Below, piece by piece: positions 1 to 8,500 of a stretch of DNA of 54,034 nucleotides (the first letter of the stretch is position 1; each line of letters begins with the position of its first letter). Below the pieces are notes generated by a model that saw only the letters and a program-made list of their open reading frames with translations, had not been told where the DNA came from and did no database searches. A program made the position numbers and the translations under genes. The DNA is from JAWBOW01 sp038825775. Its GTDB lineage: Archaea; Nanobdellota; Nanobdellia; Woesearchaeales; WAPY01. The DNA lies in the NCBI GenBank assembly GCA_038825775.1, contig JAWBOW010000001.1:1-54034 (forward strand), given 5' to 3'.

Positions 1-240
1 GCAAATGAATTTTGTGTTTCCAGGAACACTGACTGTGATTTTTTCAGCAGTTTCTGTTTTTTCAGAGATTTCTGAAATTCTAGATTTTAGGTTTGTATAA
101 AAATTAGTCATTTGAGCCCTTTCACCTGATTTTTTAAGAGAAGAAATTATTTTATAACCAATTAGCAATGTGAATATGACAACAAAAGCAATGAATGCTA
201 TTAAGAAAACCATTTGGACTTGTGCTTGTTTGCTTTTCAT
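1..240 (-). CDS. N-terminal part of a membrane-anchored, pilin-like protein (runs off the window)
   Basis: The first 80 codons of a gene read leftward from an ATG at 238-240 with no stop before the window edge. The protein begins with a short polar stretch (MKSKQAQVQ), a single hydrophobic segment at about residues 10-27, and then a helical, charged region. This layout resembles archaeal type IV pilin-like or other single-pass envelope proteins, but I see no certain class III signal-peptidase site, so the function is open. It diverges from the GTPase cluster that starts at 352, and the 110 bases between them are A/T-rich promoter DNA. Confidence 0.7.
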   Translation of the reverse strand, partial: MKSKQAQVQMVFLIAFIAFVVIFTLLIGYKIISSLKKSGERAQMTNFYTNLKSRISEISEKTETAEKITVSVPGNTKFIC

Positions 241-315
241 AAAAAAAACAAAAAAATAACATTATATTTAAAGTTTTCTAAAAACTAAAAGCAAATTAAA
301 AAAACAAAAAATAGA

Positions 316-336
316 AAAATTTTTAAATATTATAAT
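316..336 (+). promoter_or_regulatory. TATA-type promoter of the GTPase/DUF2073 cluster
   Basis: A TTTTTAAATATTA box lies about 20-35 bases ahead of the ATG at 352. No Shine-Dalgarno motif is visible before that ATG, so the transcript is probably leaderless or nearly so. The assignment rests only on match to the archaeal TATA consensus and spacing. Confidence 0.45.
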
Positions 337-351
337 TTTCTGAGTTTTGAC

Positions 352-984
352 ATGCCAGCAATACTAACATTTTTTAGAAAATTGTTCTGGAATATTTTCA
401 AGAAGAAAAAGCATCTTAAAATTGGAATTTATGGTCCTCCAAATGGTGGAAAAACAACTTTAGCAAATAGGATTTGCAGGGATTGGCTTGGAGAGGATAT
501 GGGAAAGGTTTCTAACATTGCTCACGAGACAAGAGAGATACAGATAAAGGAGGAAATACATATAAAATCAGGTAACAAAGAATTAAGCTTTAATTTAGTA
601 GATACTCCTGGAATTGCAACAAAGATTGATTATGAGGACTTTATAAAAGCTGGCATGAGTGAGGAAGAAGCTAAAAAGAGAGCTAAAGAGGCAACAAAGG
701 GAGTTATTGATGCTATAAAGTGGCTTGACGAGATGGATGTTGTGATTGTTGTTTTAGACGCAACAAAAGATCCTTACACACAAGTTAATTTGACAATTGT
801 TGGAAATTTAGAAGCAAGGAAGATTCCTGTTTTGTTAGTTGGCAATAAGATTGACTTAAAAAAGGCTAATCTCAAAAGATTAGAAGCTGCTTTTCCGCAA
901 TACAAGATTGTTGGAATTTCAGCAAAGTATGGAACTAATATTGACGAGTTTTATAAAGCTTTATTTGAGGTTGCTGGAAAATGA
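352..984 (+). CDS. Era-like small GTPase (archaeal OapA/ArvA-type cluster)
   Basis: A 210-residue P-loop GTPase. The G1 loop (GPPNGGKTT) is at residues 28-36, G3 (DTPG) at 84-87, G4 (NKID) at 165-168 and G5 (SAK) at 190-192. A basic amphipathic N-terminus with several aromatic residues precedes the G domain and could contact membrane or RNA. There is no KH domain, so it is not a canonical Era. Its last four bases overlap the start of the DUF2073 gene (981), and a zinc-ribbon gene follows. This GTPase/DUF2073/zinc-ribbon trio is known as a conserved archaeal arrangement, named Oap or Arv in haloarchaea. The cellular role is not established; co-translation suggests a shared complex. Confidence 0.85.
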   Translation: MPAILTFFRKLFWNIFKKKKHLKIGIYGPPNGGKTTLANRICRDWLGEDMGKVSNIAHETREIQIKEEIHIKSGNKELSFNLVDTPGIATKIDYEDFIKAGMSEEEAKKRAKEATKGVIDAIKWLDEMDVVIVVLDATKDPYTQVNLTIVGNLEARKIPVLLVGNKIDLKKANLKRLEAAFPQYKIVGISAKYGTNIDEFYKALFEVAGK

Positions 985-1379
985 TAACAATAGAATTCGT
1001 CCCTTATTCAGAAATTGAGGGTTTGAGCTCAATAGGAAGAATTAGAAAACTATTAAAGATTGCAAAAGAAAACAAGATTGTTTTATTAGAAGGCAGACTA
1101 AAAAAGGAAGAAGAAGCTGAACTTATAAAGACAACAATGGAGGAGATTGATGACGAGTTTAAAGGAATTGAGTTGGCAGTTATTTATCCAGAAGAAGGTC
1201 AGCTAAATTTTATAAAAAAATTAAGATTGAATCTTGTTAATATTGTTTTGGGTTATAGGGCTGGTTTTACTGTTATTGGTCCTGCTTCTGTTGTTAAAGA
1301 AATAAAAAAGGATCCTAAGAGGATTGAACTCTTTACTGTTGATAAGCAAAAGAGTAAAAAGAAGAGTAAGAAAAAATAA
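981..1379 (+). CDS. DUF2073 family protein (OapB/ArvB-like)
   Basis: A 132-residue protein whose ATG overlaps the stop of the upstream GTPase (ATGA), so translational coupling is likely. It carries the DUF2073 pattern: an N-terminal alpha/beta region with EGRLKKEEEAELI, then the I/V-rich segment around NIVLGYRAGFTVIGPASVV, and a lysine-rich tail of about 12 residues. There is no signal peptide or membrane segment. The family is archaeal and of unknown biochemical function. Its constant pairing with the Era-like GTPase suggests a partner or effector of that protein. The family call comes from recognition of the sequence and neighbourhood. Confidence 0.8.
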   Translation: MITIEFVPYSEIEGLSSIGRIRKLLKIAKENKIVLLEGRLKKEEEAELIKTTMEEIDDEFKGIELAVIYPEEGQLNFIKKLRLNLVNIVLGYRAGFTVIGPASVVKEIKKDPKRIELFTVDKQKSKKKSKKK

Positions 1380-1406
1380 TCTTAAAAAAAATAAAAAAAT
1401 TCTTTT

Positions 1407-1793
1407 ATGCCACACCAATGCGTTCGTTGCGGAAAGATTTATGATGATGGAGCCCAAGAAATACTTATTGGGTGTTCTTGTGGTGGGAGGTTATTCTTTT
1501 ACATAAAAAAGGAAAAATTAGCACAGCTTAAAAAATCAATTTCAAAACTCACTCCTGTTGAGAAGCAAGAAATAGAAAAGGATGTTTTAGAATTAATAGG
1601 AGCTTCTGAACAGGAAAGTGAAGAACCAATAGTTCTTGATTTTGAGAGCATCAGGGTTTTAAAGCCAGGAAAGTACGAACTTGATTTGGTTCAAATTTTT
1701 AAGAAAAAACCATTAATTTACAAAGTTGGTGATGGAAAATACTATATTGATTTGGCAGCAAGCTTTGAATTCAGCAGGAAGAGAAAGAAATAA
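1407..1793 (+). CDS. Zinc-ribbon protein (OapC/ArvC-like)
   Basis: A 128-residue protein with one zinc ribbon at its N-terminus: CxxC at residues 5-8 and a second pair, CSC, near residue 23. The rest is an acidic linker followed by a beta-rich C-terminal part (about residues 80-120, starting VLKPGKYELDL). It sits 27 bases after the DUF2073 gene and completes the GTPase/DUF2073/zinc-ribbon cluster. The second zinc pair is CxC rather than CxxC, as is usual in this family. Metal binding is inferred from the cysteines and the function is unknown. Confidence 0.8.
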   Translation: MPHQCVRCGKIYDDGAQEILIGCSCGGRLFFYIKKEKLAQLKKSISKLTPVEKQEIEKDVLELIGASEQESEEPIVLDFESIRVLKPGKYELDLVQIFKKKPLIYKVGDGKYYIDLAASFEFSRKRKK

Positions 1794-1809
1794 AAAACAT
1801 AAAAGAATT

Positions 1810-3060
1810 TTATTCCTTAACAAGTTCTTTAACAGATTTTTTGATTTCCTTTAGAAAAGAATTTAACTCTTTTAAGAAATCAGTATTCTTTCTTGACTTC
1901 TTTTCAAGAATAGCACTTTCATAAACAGACAAGAGTTTCTTAGTGCATTCTTCTATAGAATACTTTTGTGATGTTTTATAAGCATTTAAAACAATCTTCT
2001 TTCTCAAATTATCATCTTTTATTAACAACTCTGTTTTTCTTATAAAATCAGAGTCGTTCTTTGCAACCAAACCATTATGAAAGTCAATCATAAAATCAAG
2101 GGTTCCAAAATTTCTGAAACAAACAACAGGGGTTCCTGAAGCCATTGATTCAAGAATTGTTAGTCCTTGAGCTTCTTGCTTTGATGGTGTTATAAAAATA
2201 TCTGCTGCTTTGTAATAAGGGATTAGTTTTTTATAGTCCTCTGTTGCAGGATAAATTCTTATTTTGTTTTGCAAATTATTTTTTAAGATTTCATCCTCTA
2301 AAAATTCTTTCTCTGGGCCAGAACCTACTAATATTAAAAAAACATTCTTTGTTTTTATGCTCTTCATCAACTTTAAGAGTAAAGGAAGATTTTTTTCTTT
2401 TGCCAACCTACCTGCATACAAGAGTATTTTTGTTTTGTTGAAATCTCTCTTTTTGACATGAAAATCTTTAAGTATTTTTTTCCTAAGCAAAACTGCTTTT
2501 TTATTATATTTTTTTAGAGAAAACTCTTTTAAGTTTATGCCGTTAGGTATTAAAACAATTGGTTTTGAAAGCTTCATTCTTGAGAAATGAATCTGCATTT
2601 TTCTTGAGGGAACAATAATGTAATCACAAAATTCTAAAAAGGATTTTATGTAAGTTCTTATTAGATTCTTGCTGATTTTTGGGAACAAATTTAAGTAAAT
2701 GTTGTAGTCCTCATAGTTTGAGTGTGCTGTAAAAACTATTGGTTTTTTATAGAATCTTGCAACGTATAATGCTGTTAAGCCAGTATTTACTGGATGATTA
2801 GCGTGTATTATATCCAATTTTTTACAAATCCTTAATTTTGGGCTTATTATTGGAAATGTTATAGAAAAGTCAGTGTTAAATATTTTTAGCCCATTAAATC
2901 TCACTATGTTTTTCTCCCTGTCAATGTAATTATTATGTTTTGGTGTGAAAACATAAACCTTGTGATTTTTTTCTTCTAATGCCTGCTTAAATGTTATTAT
3001 TGAGGTTACAACACCTGATTTTACTGGCTTGTATGTTTCTGTAAAAAAACCTATTCTCAT
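1810..3060 (-). CDS. GT4-family glycosyltransferase
   Basis: A GT-B glycosyltransferase of about 416 residues. The N-terminal domain opens with MRIGFFTETYKPVKSGVVTS, typical of the acceptor-side Rossmann domain with its glycine-rich loop. The C-terminal domain contains LLYAGRLAKEKN, LVGSGPEKE and the nucleotide-sugar EX7E motif in SKQEAQGLTILE. I place the start at 3060: the upstream AAGTGG followed by a TTTTT spacer is a ribosome binding site, and the in-frame GTG at 3069 lies inside it. It follows the unknown gene at 3084-4424 by 23 bases, so the two are probably co-transcribed. A role in glycolipid or surface glycan synthesis is likely; the sugar cannot be told. Confidence 0.88.
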   Translation of the reverse strand: MRIGFFTETYKPVKSGVVTSIITFKQALEEKNHKVYVFTPKHNNYIDREKNIVRFNGLKIFNTDFSITFPIISPKLRICKKLDIIHANHPVNTGLTALYVARFYKKPIVFTAHSNYEDYNIYLNLFPKISKNLIRTYIKSFLEFCDYIIVPSRKMQIHFSRMKLSKPIVLIPNGINLKEFSLKKYNKKAVLLRKKILKDFHVKKRDFNKTKILLYAGRLAKEKNLPLLLKLMKSIKTKNVFLILVGSGPEKEFLEDEILKNNLQNKIRIYPATEDYKKLIPYYKAADIFITPSKQEAQGLTILESMASGTPVVCFRNFGTLDFMIDFHNGLVAKNDSDFIRKTELLIKDDNLRKKIVLNAYKTSQKYSIEECTKKLLSVYESAILEKKSRKNTDFLKELNSFLKEIKKSVKELVKE

Positions 3061-3083
3061 AAAAACCACTTATAAATATCAAA

Positions 3084-4424
3084 TTATTTTTTGCTATATT
3101 CTAATCCTGATTTTTTAGCTGTTTTTAAAATTTCCTCTTTGGTTATGGGGTTTTTCTCTGGAGAATTTATTATCATTGAAAGTTTGTAAATATAATCCAC
3201 AAAGTTAGGAACTCTTAAAAGATTATAAAAACTATGCTTTAACGCCATAAGTCCTTTAAAACCAACATCTCCGACTGCTCCGTAAAATTGTGTTCTGTCA
3301 AAAATATTCTTGAAAGTGTTGTTCCATTGCTCAACACTCAAAATATCAGGGCCCAATGCTGAGAACCTTCCAATCCTTGCAGTTTTTGGAATATCCAATC
3401 TTAAAAGTTTTTTCAGGTGAGAATGTGCCTTGTATGTTGAAATAGTGTCAGGCCAAGGAATCCAATAAGGAAGCATTCTTGAGAGTTGAGCTGCTGTTGC
3501 TGAGTAAGCCCAAAAGTTCTCTATCAAAAAACCATTCAGTTTTGGTTTAAAGGCATTATAAAACAACATGGAAGAGAATAAACTTAACTCCATTATGTGT
3601 TTTGAAGTTATCCTGTAAAAATTATATCCGTTGTTGTTGCAGAAATCCCTTATTGAGTCACCAAATTCTTTTGAAGAGCCCCATTCAGAATCATATTTTA
3701 ATCTTTTCTCAGAGCTCAAGCGCCAAACAACCTTATCAACTATTGTTGATAACCTCTCAGAAACACCTTGGTATTCCTCAAAACTTAGCCCACCATAACC
3801 TCCTAACTGAAGCCAAACATTTTCACAAATAAAATGCCATGGCCAAGGTTGTTTGTTCTCAAAATAAATTATTGTTCCTTCTTTGTTCAAAAAATCATTT
3901 ATGATAGTTGAATAAGTGTTGTTTATTTCCAAGAATTTTGTCCTGAAAACAAGATAATGCTTTAACAAAGCCCTATCATGAATTGGGTCGTAATGTAAAA
4001 CAATGTCAATGTTTTTGTTTTTCTTTAATATTAACTTGCCTATTTTTTCGCAAGTGTTCATATAATCTCTTATGTTGTCAATTTTCATGAATTTTAATGT
4101 TGCCTTAATTAGTGTTGTGTGAGTGGGCAAGAATATTGTATTTAAAGTTGAACTTATATCAGCTAACGCTCCAGAACCAGGTCCTATTAGCAAATAATCA
4201 AATCTTTTTTGTTTTAGAAAATTAATGTCAGAAAGCATTTTTTTTGAGAGTTTTTCTATGCTTATCTTTGAAATTCTTGAGTTTGAATAATACAAAAAAT
4301 CTCCTGGAAGAAAAGAACTCGCTATTCTTGGAATTGGAGATGCCTTATCCTTAAATTGGTTTGCTATGCATGACTCAAAAAAGAATGACGAGCTCTCAAC
4401 AGGTATTTTTGGGTACAAAACCAA
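3084..4424 (-). CDS. Conserved-looking hypothetical protein, co-transcribed with the GT4 enzyme
   Basis: A 446-residue soluble protein that I do not recognise. It starts at a TTG preceded by a clear GGGGTGA ribosome binding site. The region at about residues 105-120 (LLIGPGSGALADISST) looks like a glycine-rich nucleotide or cofactor loop. A tryptophan-rich stretch follows near residues 200-215 (KQPWPWHFICENVWLQ), with another near 320 (YWIPWPDT). Such aromatic clusters suit carbohydrate or aromatic ligand binding, but that is inference. It sits between YchF (75 bases upstream) and the glycosyltransferase, on the same strand. There are no membrane segments or signal peptide. A glycan- or lipid-modifying enzyme is one possibility. 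Confidence 0.7.
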   Translation of the reverse strand: MVLYPKIPVESSSFFFESCIANQFKDKASPIPRIASSFLPGDFLYYSNSRISKISIEKLSKKMLSDINFLKQKRFDYLLIGPGSGALADISSTLNTIFLPTHTTLIKATLKFMKIDNIRDYMNTCEKIGKLILKKNKNIDIVLHYDPIHDRALLKHYLVFRTKFLEINNTYSTIINDFLNKEGTIIYFENKQPWPWHFICENVWLQLGGYGGLSFEEYQGVSERLSTIVDKVVWRLSSEKRLKYDSEWGSSKEFGDSIRDFCNNNGYNFYRITSKHIMELSLFSSMLFYNAFKPKLNGFLIENFWAYSATAAQLSRMLPYWIPWPDTISTYKAHSHLKKLLRLDIPKTARIGRFSALGPDILSVEQWNNTFKNIFDRTQFYGAVGDVGFKGLMALKHSFYNLLRVPNFVDYIYKLSMIINSPEKNPITKEEILKTAKKSGLEYSKK

Positions 4425-4499
4425 TTCTTCACCCCTTTTTTAGTTCTTAAATCTTTGTTAAATTAAAATGTTTTTAAAATTATCTTTTTTTAACAAAAA

Positions 4500-5696
4500 T
4501 TATTTATCAGCAATAATTTGGATTATGTCTCTGTGTTTTAAAACATGATCTCTTCCAATAACCATCTTTGTTCTCAAATCAATAGCCCTTACAAAATTCT
4601 CTCCAAATGAAGTGTGAACTTTGTATGCAAAATCAAGAGCTGTTGTTCCTTCTTGAACTAAGAAGCAGTCAGGCAAAACATTTCCTTGAGAATCCTCAAG
4701 CTTTGAATTTGCTACTGGAAAAACAGCAATCTGTTTTAAAACATTAAAAACAACATAATCAACAACTTGTTGAACTCCAGTATTTCCAAACCTTTTAAGA
4801 ACATTTTGTCTAATAAAGTCAAGGGCTGCTAATTGCTTTTCACTAAGTTTTTCAGGATTTATAATCTTAAAATCACTATCACCTGGAATATATTCTATTA
4901 GTCCGTGATTAGCTGCTTCTCTCAAAGCAAGTTCTGATTCTGCAGAACAAGGTATTATGGTAGTGTTTGGAAAACTCTCCTTTATTCTTTTTATGTTTTC
5001 CTCAGCGTTCTTACAATCTGCCTTGTTAGCTGCAATTATTATTGGCTTTGTCCTCTTTCTTAGCATTTTTGTAAATTCGAACAAATCAGAGTCTGTCCAT
5101 TTTAACAAATCATGATCTAAGTTTAAGGATTCCATTACTGATTTAACATCATGTTCTGTTATTTTCAAACCTGAAAATTGTTTTGCTATTTCCTTAAACG
5201 CTTCTCTTCTCTCCAAATGAACTTTCTTGCTAAAACTCTCCCAAGAACGCTTTAATATTTGTAAATACCACAAATCAATCTCTTCTTCTAAAAAAATAAC
5301 ATCTTTTACAGGATCATAACTTCCTAGAGTTACTGGTTCTCCATTCTCGTTAGTAGAGCCAGAAATATCAACAACATGAATCAAAGCATCTGCCTGTCTT
5401 AAATCGTCCAAGAATTGGTTTCCCATACCTTTACCTTTATGAGCTCCTGGAACCAGGCCAGCAACATCTAAAACTTCAAAAGGAACAAACCTGTAATTTC
5501 CGAGCACAAAACCTGACTTTGGTTTTTCAACAACATTAAATTCTTTACCAACTGATTCTACCCTAACATATGCTATTCCATGATTTGGTTTTAAAGTTGT
5601 GAAGGGATAGTTCGCTATTTCAACATTAATAAGTGTTAGTGCTTTAAAGAAGGTTGATTTTCCAACATTTGCCTTTCCAACAATACCCACAAGCAT
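4500..5696 (-). CDS. YchF/Obg-family GTP/ATP-binding protein with TGS domain
   Basis: A 398-residue P-loop protein of the archaeal YchF-like branch of the Obg family. The P-loop GKANVGKST is at residues 7-15, switch regions carry YPFTT and the G3 motif DVAGLVPGA, and G4 is NKAD near residue 225. The C-terminal region (about 310-398) is a TGS domain ending in the motif HGDVIQI-like HRDIIQIIADK. The family binds ribosomes and the bacterial homologue hydrolyses ATP, because its G4 differs from NKxD. Here G4 is a normal NKAD, so GTP use is more likely. It is the first gene of a leftward run ending with the GT4 enzyme. Confidence 0.9.
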   Translation of the reverse strand: MLVGIVGKANVGKSTFFKALTLINVEIANYPFTTLKPNHGIAYVRVESVGKEFNVVEKPKSGFVLGNYRFVPFEVLDVAGLVPGAHKGKGMGNQFLDDLRQADALIHVVDISGSTNENGEPVTLGSYDPVKDVIFLEEEIDLWYLQILKRSWESFSKKVHLERREAFKEIAKQFSGLKITEHDVKSVMESLNLDHDLLKWTDSDLFEFTKMLRKRTKPIIIAANKADCKNAEENIKRIKESFPNTTIIPCSAESELALREAANHGLIEYIPGDSDFKIINPEKLSEKQLAALDFIRQNVLKRFGNTGVQQVVDYVVFNVLKQIAVFPVANSKLEDSQGNVLPDCFLVQEGTTALDFAYKVHTSFGENFVRAIDLRTKMVIGRDHVLKHRDIIQIIADK

Positions 5697-5740
5697 AATC
5701 TAATTTTTGATTAGTGAGTATAAAAATGTTTCCAAAGTTT

Positions 5741-6067
5741 TTATGATAATTCAAGCAAAATTAATGCGATTATCCTAAGAATTATGCTTTATTATTTGTA
5801 ATGTTGAAAGTGCTTCTTTAAAATAAAACAAGCTCACAATTGAAAGCAGTGTTGTGTTTAAAATAATCATCATTAGACTGGCAACAGCGATGTTCTTGTA
5901 CTCTTGTACTTATAACTGTATGCTAAAAAAACCAATCCTATAAGATATTACGAATAATCCCAAAACAAAAATCCAGGAGTTCTTGCTTAGAACCCATTTT
6001 TTCATTATAATATCTGCAATGGTTTGTATAAAAGCTCCATTAGTATTATAATGATTGCTAGTTCCAT
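5741..6067 (-). pseudogene. Decayed small DMT/EmrE-like membrane transporter
   Basis: No open frame spans this region, but reading leftward across three frames gives one continuous four-helix protein. It starts MELAIIIILM, continues GAFIQTIADIIMKKWVLS and NSWIFVLGLFV, then LIGLVFLAYSYKYK, NIAVASLMMIILNTTLLSIV and FYFKEALSTLQII, and ends IIALILLELS. This is the length and pattern of small multidrug-resistance or half-size DMT proteins, with the usual FKE motif before the last helix. At least four frame breaks separate the pieces. One is a tandem duplication of 8 bp at 5894-5909, another is a one-base insertion near 5940, and a one-base loss lies near 6035. Decay is more likely than assembly error because nearby genes are intact. 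Confidence 0.75.
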
Positions 6068-6230
6068 ACGAGTGTTTCTTGGAAGGGTTTTTTATAAATT
6101 TTTGTGTCAAAAAAAGAATTTTAACAAAAAAAGTTGTTTAATTTTTTAAAATTGGACTTTAAATATTTTTGTATCTTATTAGTGGTAACAAAACGAAAGA
6201 TTTATATAATTATTAGATTTACTTATTATT

Positions 6231-7178
6231 ATGAGCAAGAGAATATTAGATTTGGACAATCAATATTTTATAACAAAATTATTACAAGAAGAAAATATAA
6301 CCGTAATAGAAGAAATTTTAGAAAAGGAGATTAAAAAATTTGAAAGATTAAAAAATCTTAAAGAGCAAGGAAAATTAGATTTTGGTGAAAAGTTTGATTT
6401 GGAAAGAATAGTAGAGGATATCTTTCCAAAAGTTGCCAAAAAAGTAAATGAATTCTTAGAAGTTGATAATATAAAACTGCCAAAGGTTAAATATTTCAGC
6501 ATAATAAAACCAGGATTACTTGAAAGTGTTTTTTTAGCACTTTGTTTTTCATGTGGTTTTTATATTGTTTCAGACATAAACAATCTTTTAAAATGGAAAG
6601 ATTCTGAATATGTTTTAGATCTTAGTATTCAAGTGATGAGTCTTTATTTATTATCAAAATTTTATAATAACATAAAAAGTTCGTCATATAACAAACTAGA
6701 AAAAAAGATTACTTTAGAAAAAGAAGAATACACAAAGATTGTTACTGTTTTAGCCCATGAATATACACATCACATACAAAATAATAAATTAAGAGATCAT
6801 TTTAAAAAAGTAATGCCAACAAAGTACATTGCATTTTTAGAAGGCCACGCAAGAGGCGTTGAAAGGTTTATTGCAAAAGAATATTCTGAAAATGAAAATA
6901 ACTATGCCTTTTGGTATAATGTTTTAGACAGAGTTGTTGGCGAGCTTAAATGTGTTTATAAATGGTTATGTATTAATTTTGAAAAAGAACCAAAAGAAAT
7001 TTTATTGAACACCGAAACAAGTATAGACGAAAGGTTAGATTTTAGATTAAAAAGACATAAGAAACCATCATACCATGCTATTGGAAATTCTTTGTTTTTA
7101 ATATACGAATTAAAGCATGGAAATGATGTTTATAAGAAAATAATTAAAGGTGATTTGGAATTTTTGGAATCAGATTAA
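6231..7178 (+). CDS. Membrane-associated zincin-type metalloprotease homologue
   Basis: A 315-residue protein carrying the zinc-protease signature HEYTHHIQ at residues 176-183. A likely third ligand is in LEGHARG at 203-209, as expected for gluzincin-like folds. Before the catalytic part are a charged helical N-terminus (1-90) and two hydrophobic segments (about 104-123 and 135-148), which may form a hairpin in the membrane. A box GATTTATATAAT lies about 25-35 bases ahead of the ATG. I do not recognise the family beyond the HExxH motif, and the substrate is unknown. It stands alone, with the dead transporter on its left and the acidic mini-protein convergent on its right. Confidence 0.7.
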   Translation: MSKRILDLDNQYFITKLLQEENITVIEEILEKEIKKFERLKNLKEQGKLDFGEKFDLERIVEDIFPKVAKKVNEFLEVDNIKLPKVKYFSIIKPGLLESVFLALCFSCGFYIVSDINNLLKWKDSEYVLDLSIQVMSLYLLSKFYNNIKSSSYNKLEKKITLEKEEYTKIVTVLAHEYTHHIQNNKLRDHFKKVMPTKYIAFLEGHARGVERFIAKEYSENENNYAFWYNVLDRVVGELKCVYKWLCINFEKEPKEILLNTETSIDERLDFRLKRHKKPSYHAIGNSLFLIYELKHGNDVYKKIIKGDLEFLESD

Positions 7179-7330
7179 AATCGATAATTTTATTTCATAA
7201 TTTCGTAAAGAATTTTTCGTAAACAATTTCGAACTTATAACTAAATAAAAAAAATAATAAAAAATAAAAAGTTTAGAACATTTTGTTTCTCTATGTTTTT
7301 ATTGTTTTTTAAAGTCAGTTTTAAAGTCAC

Positions 7331-7456
7331 TTACCAATCCTCGTCTGACTCGTCAAAATCATCGCTGTCTTCGTCATAGTCTTCGTCGTCTTCCCAATCC
7401 ATATCGTCATAATCTTCATCTTCTTCATCCTTTAACTTTAATGTCCAATCTCTCAT
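7331..7456 (-). CDS. 41-residue highly acidic mini-protein
   Basis: A tiny protein beginning MRDWTLKLKDEEDED, of which more than half the residues are Asp or Glu, with Trp, Tyr and Phe spaced between them. The start at 7456 is fixed by a near-perfect AGGAGGTGG ribosome binding site six bases ahead. A longer in-frame ORF to 7540 ignores this site and overlaps dtdA. A strong TATA box (ATTTAAATATAACC) lies about 40-50 bases upstream, identical in core to that of the zinc-ribbon gene at 16605. It is probably intrinsically disordered. Nucleic-acid mimicry, ribosome binding or metal/cation buffering are all possible. No family is recognised. Confidence 0.65.
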   Translation of the reverse strand: MRDWTLKLKDEEDEDYDDMDWEDDEDYDEDSDDFDESDEDW

Positions 7457-7494
7457 GGAGTCCACCTCCTTGTGTGCTCTGACAAGATATAGGT

Positions 7495-7508
7495 TATATT
7501 TAAATATT
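7495..7508 (-). promoter_or_regulatory. TATA box of the acidic mini-protein gene
   Basis: Read leftward, the sequence is ATATTTAAATAT followed by AACC. It is placed about 25 bases ahead of a likely transcription start in the leader of the 41-residue gene. The same TTTAAATATAACC string precedes the zinc-ribbon gene at 16605, which suggests a shared strong core promoter. It lies inside the intergenic gap and does not overlap dtdA. Confidence 0.55.
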
Positions 7509-7536
7509 TCGTTAAAAAATGATATGAGAGGTTTTT

Positions 7537-8394
7537 TCATACAAAATTTTTTGTTTTTAGTATTTTAAGATCGTATTTTAATGAAAGCTCTTCAGAGATT
7601 TCATAAACCATTTCCTTAAAATTGCCAAGCCCCTTCCAATCAAGTATGACACTTTTAGGGTTGGGAATTGTTTTTTTATAAGCCTGTTCTAAAATATCAA
7701 AGTTAAGTTCTTTAAGATTATACTTAGCACAAACGTGGCCCAAAGCAATATTAGTATTTAAAAGAATTTTTTTGAAATTAGGCATCGTGTGCAAACCGCC
7801 AACACCTATCGCTGAATCATAATCAAAATTATTTCTTAATAAGGTATTCATTAATGCCTTGGCAACAATAATACCTGCTTCTTTATTAACCCATTCTTCA
7901 TCAGTCGAACCTATCTCTATGAAAAAAACAGGTTTTTTAACAAATGGGCCGTGATGGGTTACTTCCTGAACAACATCATATCCTATTGTGTTTAATGAGT
8001 CTAATTCCCTAACTGCTTGCTTTATATAAAAAGAAGGTGCTATGCAGAGTTCCCTCTCAAAACCACCAAGATCAGCTTTTCCAAAATTCCCAGGAGCGTG
8101 GGCTGTTAAACTCGGTATTTTTGATTCTGATTTGTGTTTTGTTGCAAAAACTATAAGTTCTGAGTTAATTTCATCATCAATGTTGTCAGCATAAACACAA
8201 TCCTTCTCTATTGTATATAATGAAATTCTAAAACCATTATTCTCTAATAAAAAAGTTTTTTCATTATGGAAAATTTCGTATTCTGAAAAATCAAAGTTGT
8301 CAAGCAAAGCCCTTTTAATATTTAAACCAGCAGGGTCTTTTTTTGAAACAACAATTCCAACATTCCTAAAAACATTCTCTTGCTTAAAAACCAT
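7537..8394 (-). CDS. dtdA: D-aminoacyl-tRNA deacylase, archaeal type
   Basis: A 285-residue enzyme of the archaeal/plant DTD2 (GEK1) family, which frees D-amino acids from mischarged tRNA. Family motifs are present in order: HAPGNFG near residue 98, EVTHHGP near 145, FIEIGSTDEEW near 160, and GVGGLHTMP near 197. Two conserved histidines (THH) and the GGxH motif are those expected for metal binding and catalysis. Length matches the family. It diverges from ABCE1 across about 105 bases, so the two translation-related genes probably have back-to-back promoters. Confidence 0.92.
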   Translation of the reverse strand: MVFKQENVFRNVGIVVSKKDPAGLNIKRALLDNFDFSEYEIFHNEKTFLLENNGFRISLYTIEKDCVYADNIDDEINSELIVFATKHKSESKIPSLTAHAPGNFGKADLGGFERELCIAPSFYIKQAVRELDSLNTIGYDVVQEVTHHGPFVKKPVFFIEIGSTDEEWVNKEAGIIVAKALMNTLLRNNFDYDSAIGVGGLHTMPNFKKILLNTNIALGHVCAKYNLKELNFDILEQAYKKTIPNPKSVILDWKGLGNFKEMVYEISEELSLKYDLKILKTKNFV

Positions 8395-8500
8395 AATTTT
8401 TAATAAGTAAAGGAATTATTTTATATGTTTTTTGTTTGTTTAAACCAAATAAAAATAAATTTACAAAAATTTTTAAATACAAAACAAAAAAGGTTTTTTC

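Noticed and set aside
5910..6110. A 66-codon leftward ORF
   Set aside because: It is one frame of the decayed EmrE-like gene; its first part lies upstream of the true start and its end is out of frame.
7457..7540. N-terminal extension of the acidic mini-protein
   Set aside because: It would cross the TATA box and ribosome binding site and overlap dtdA.
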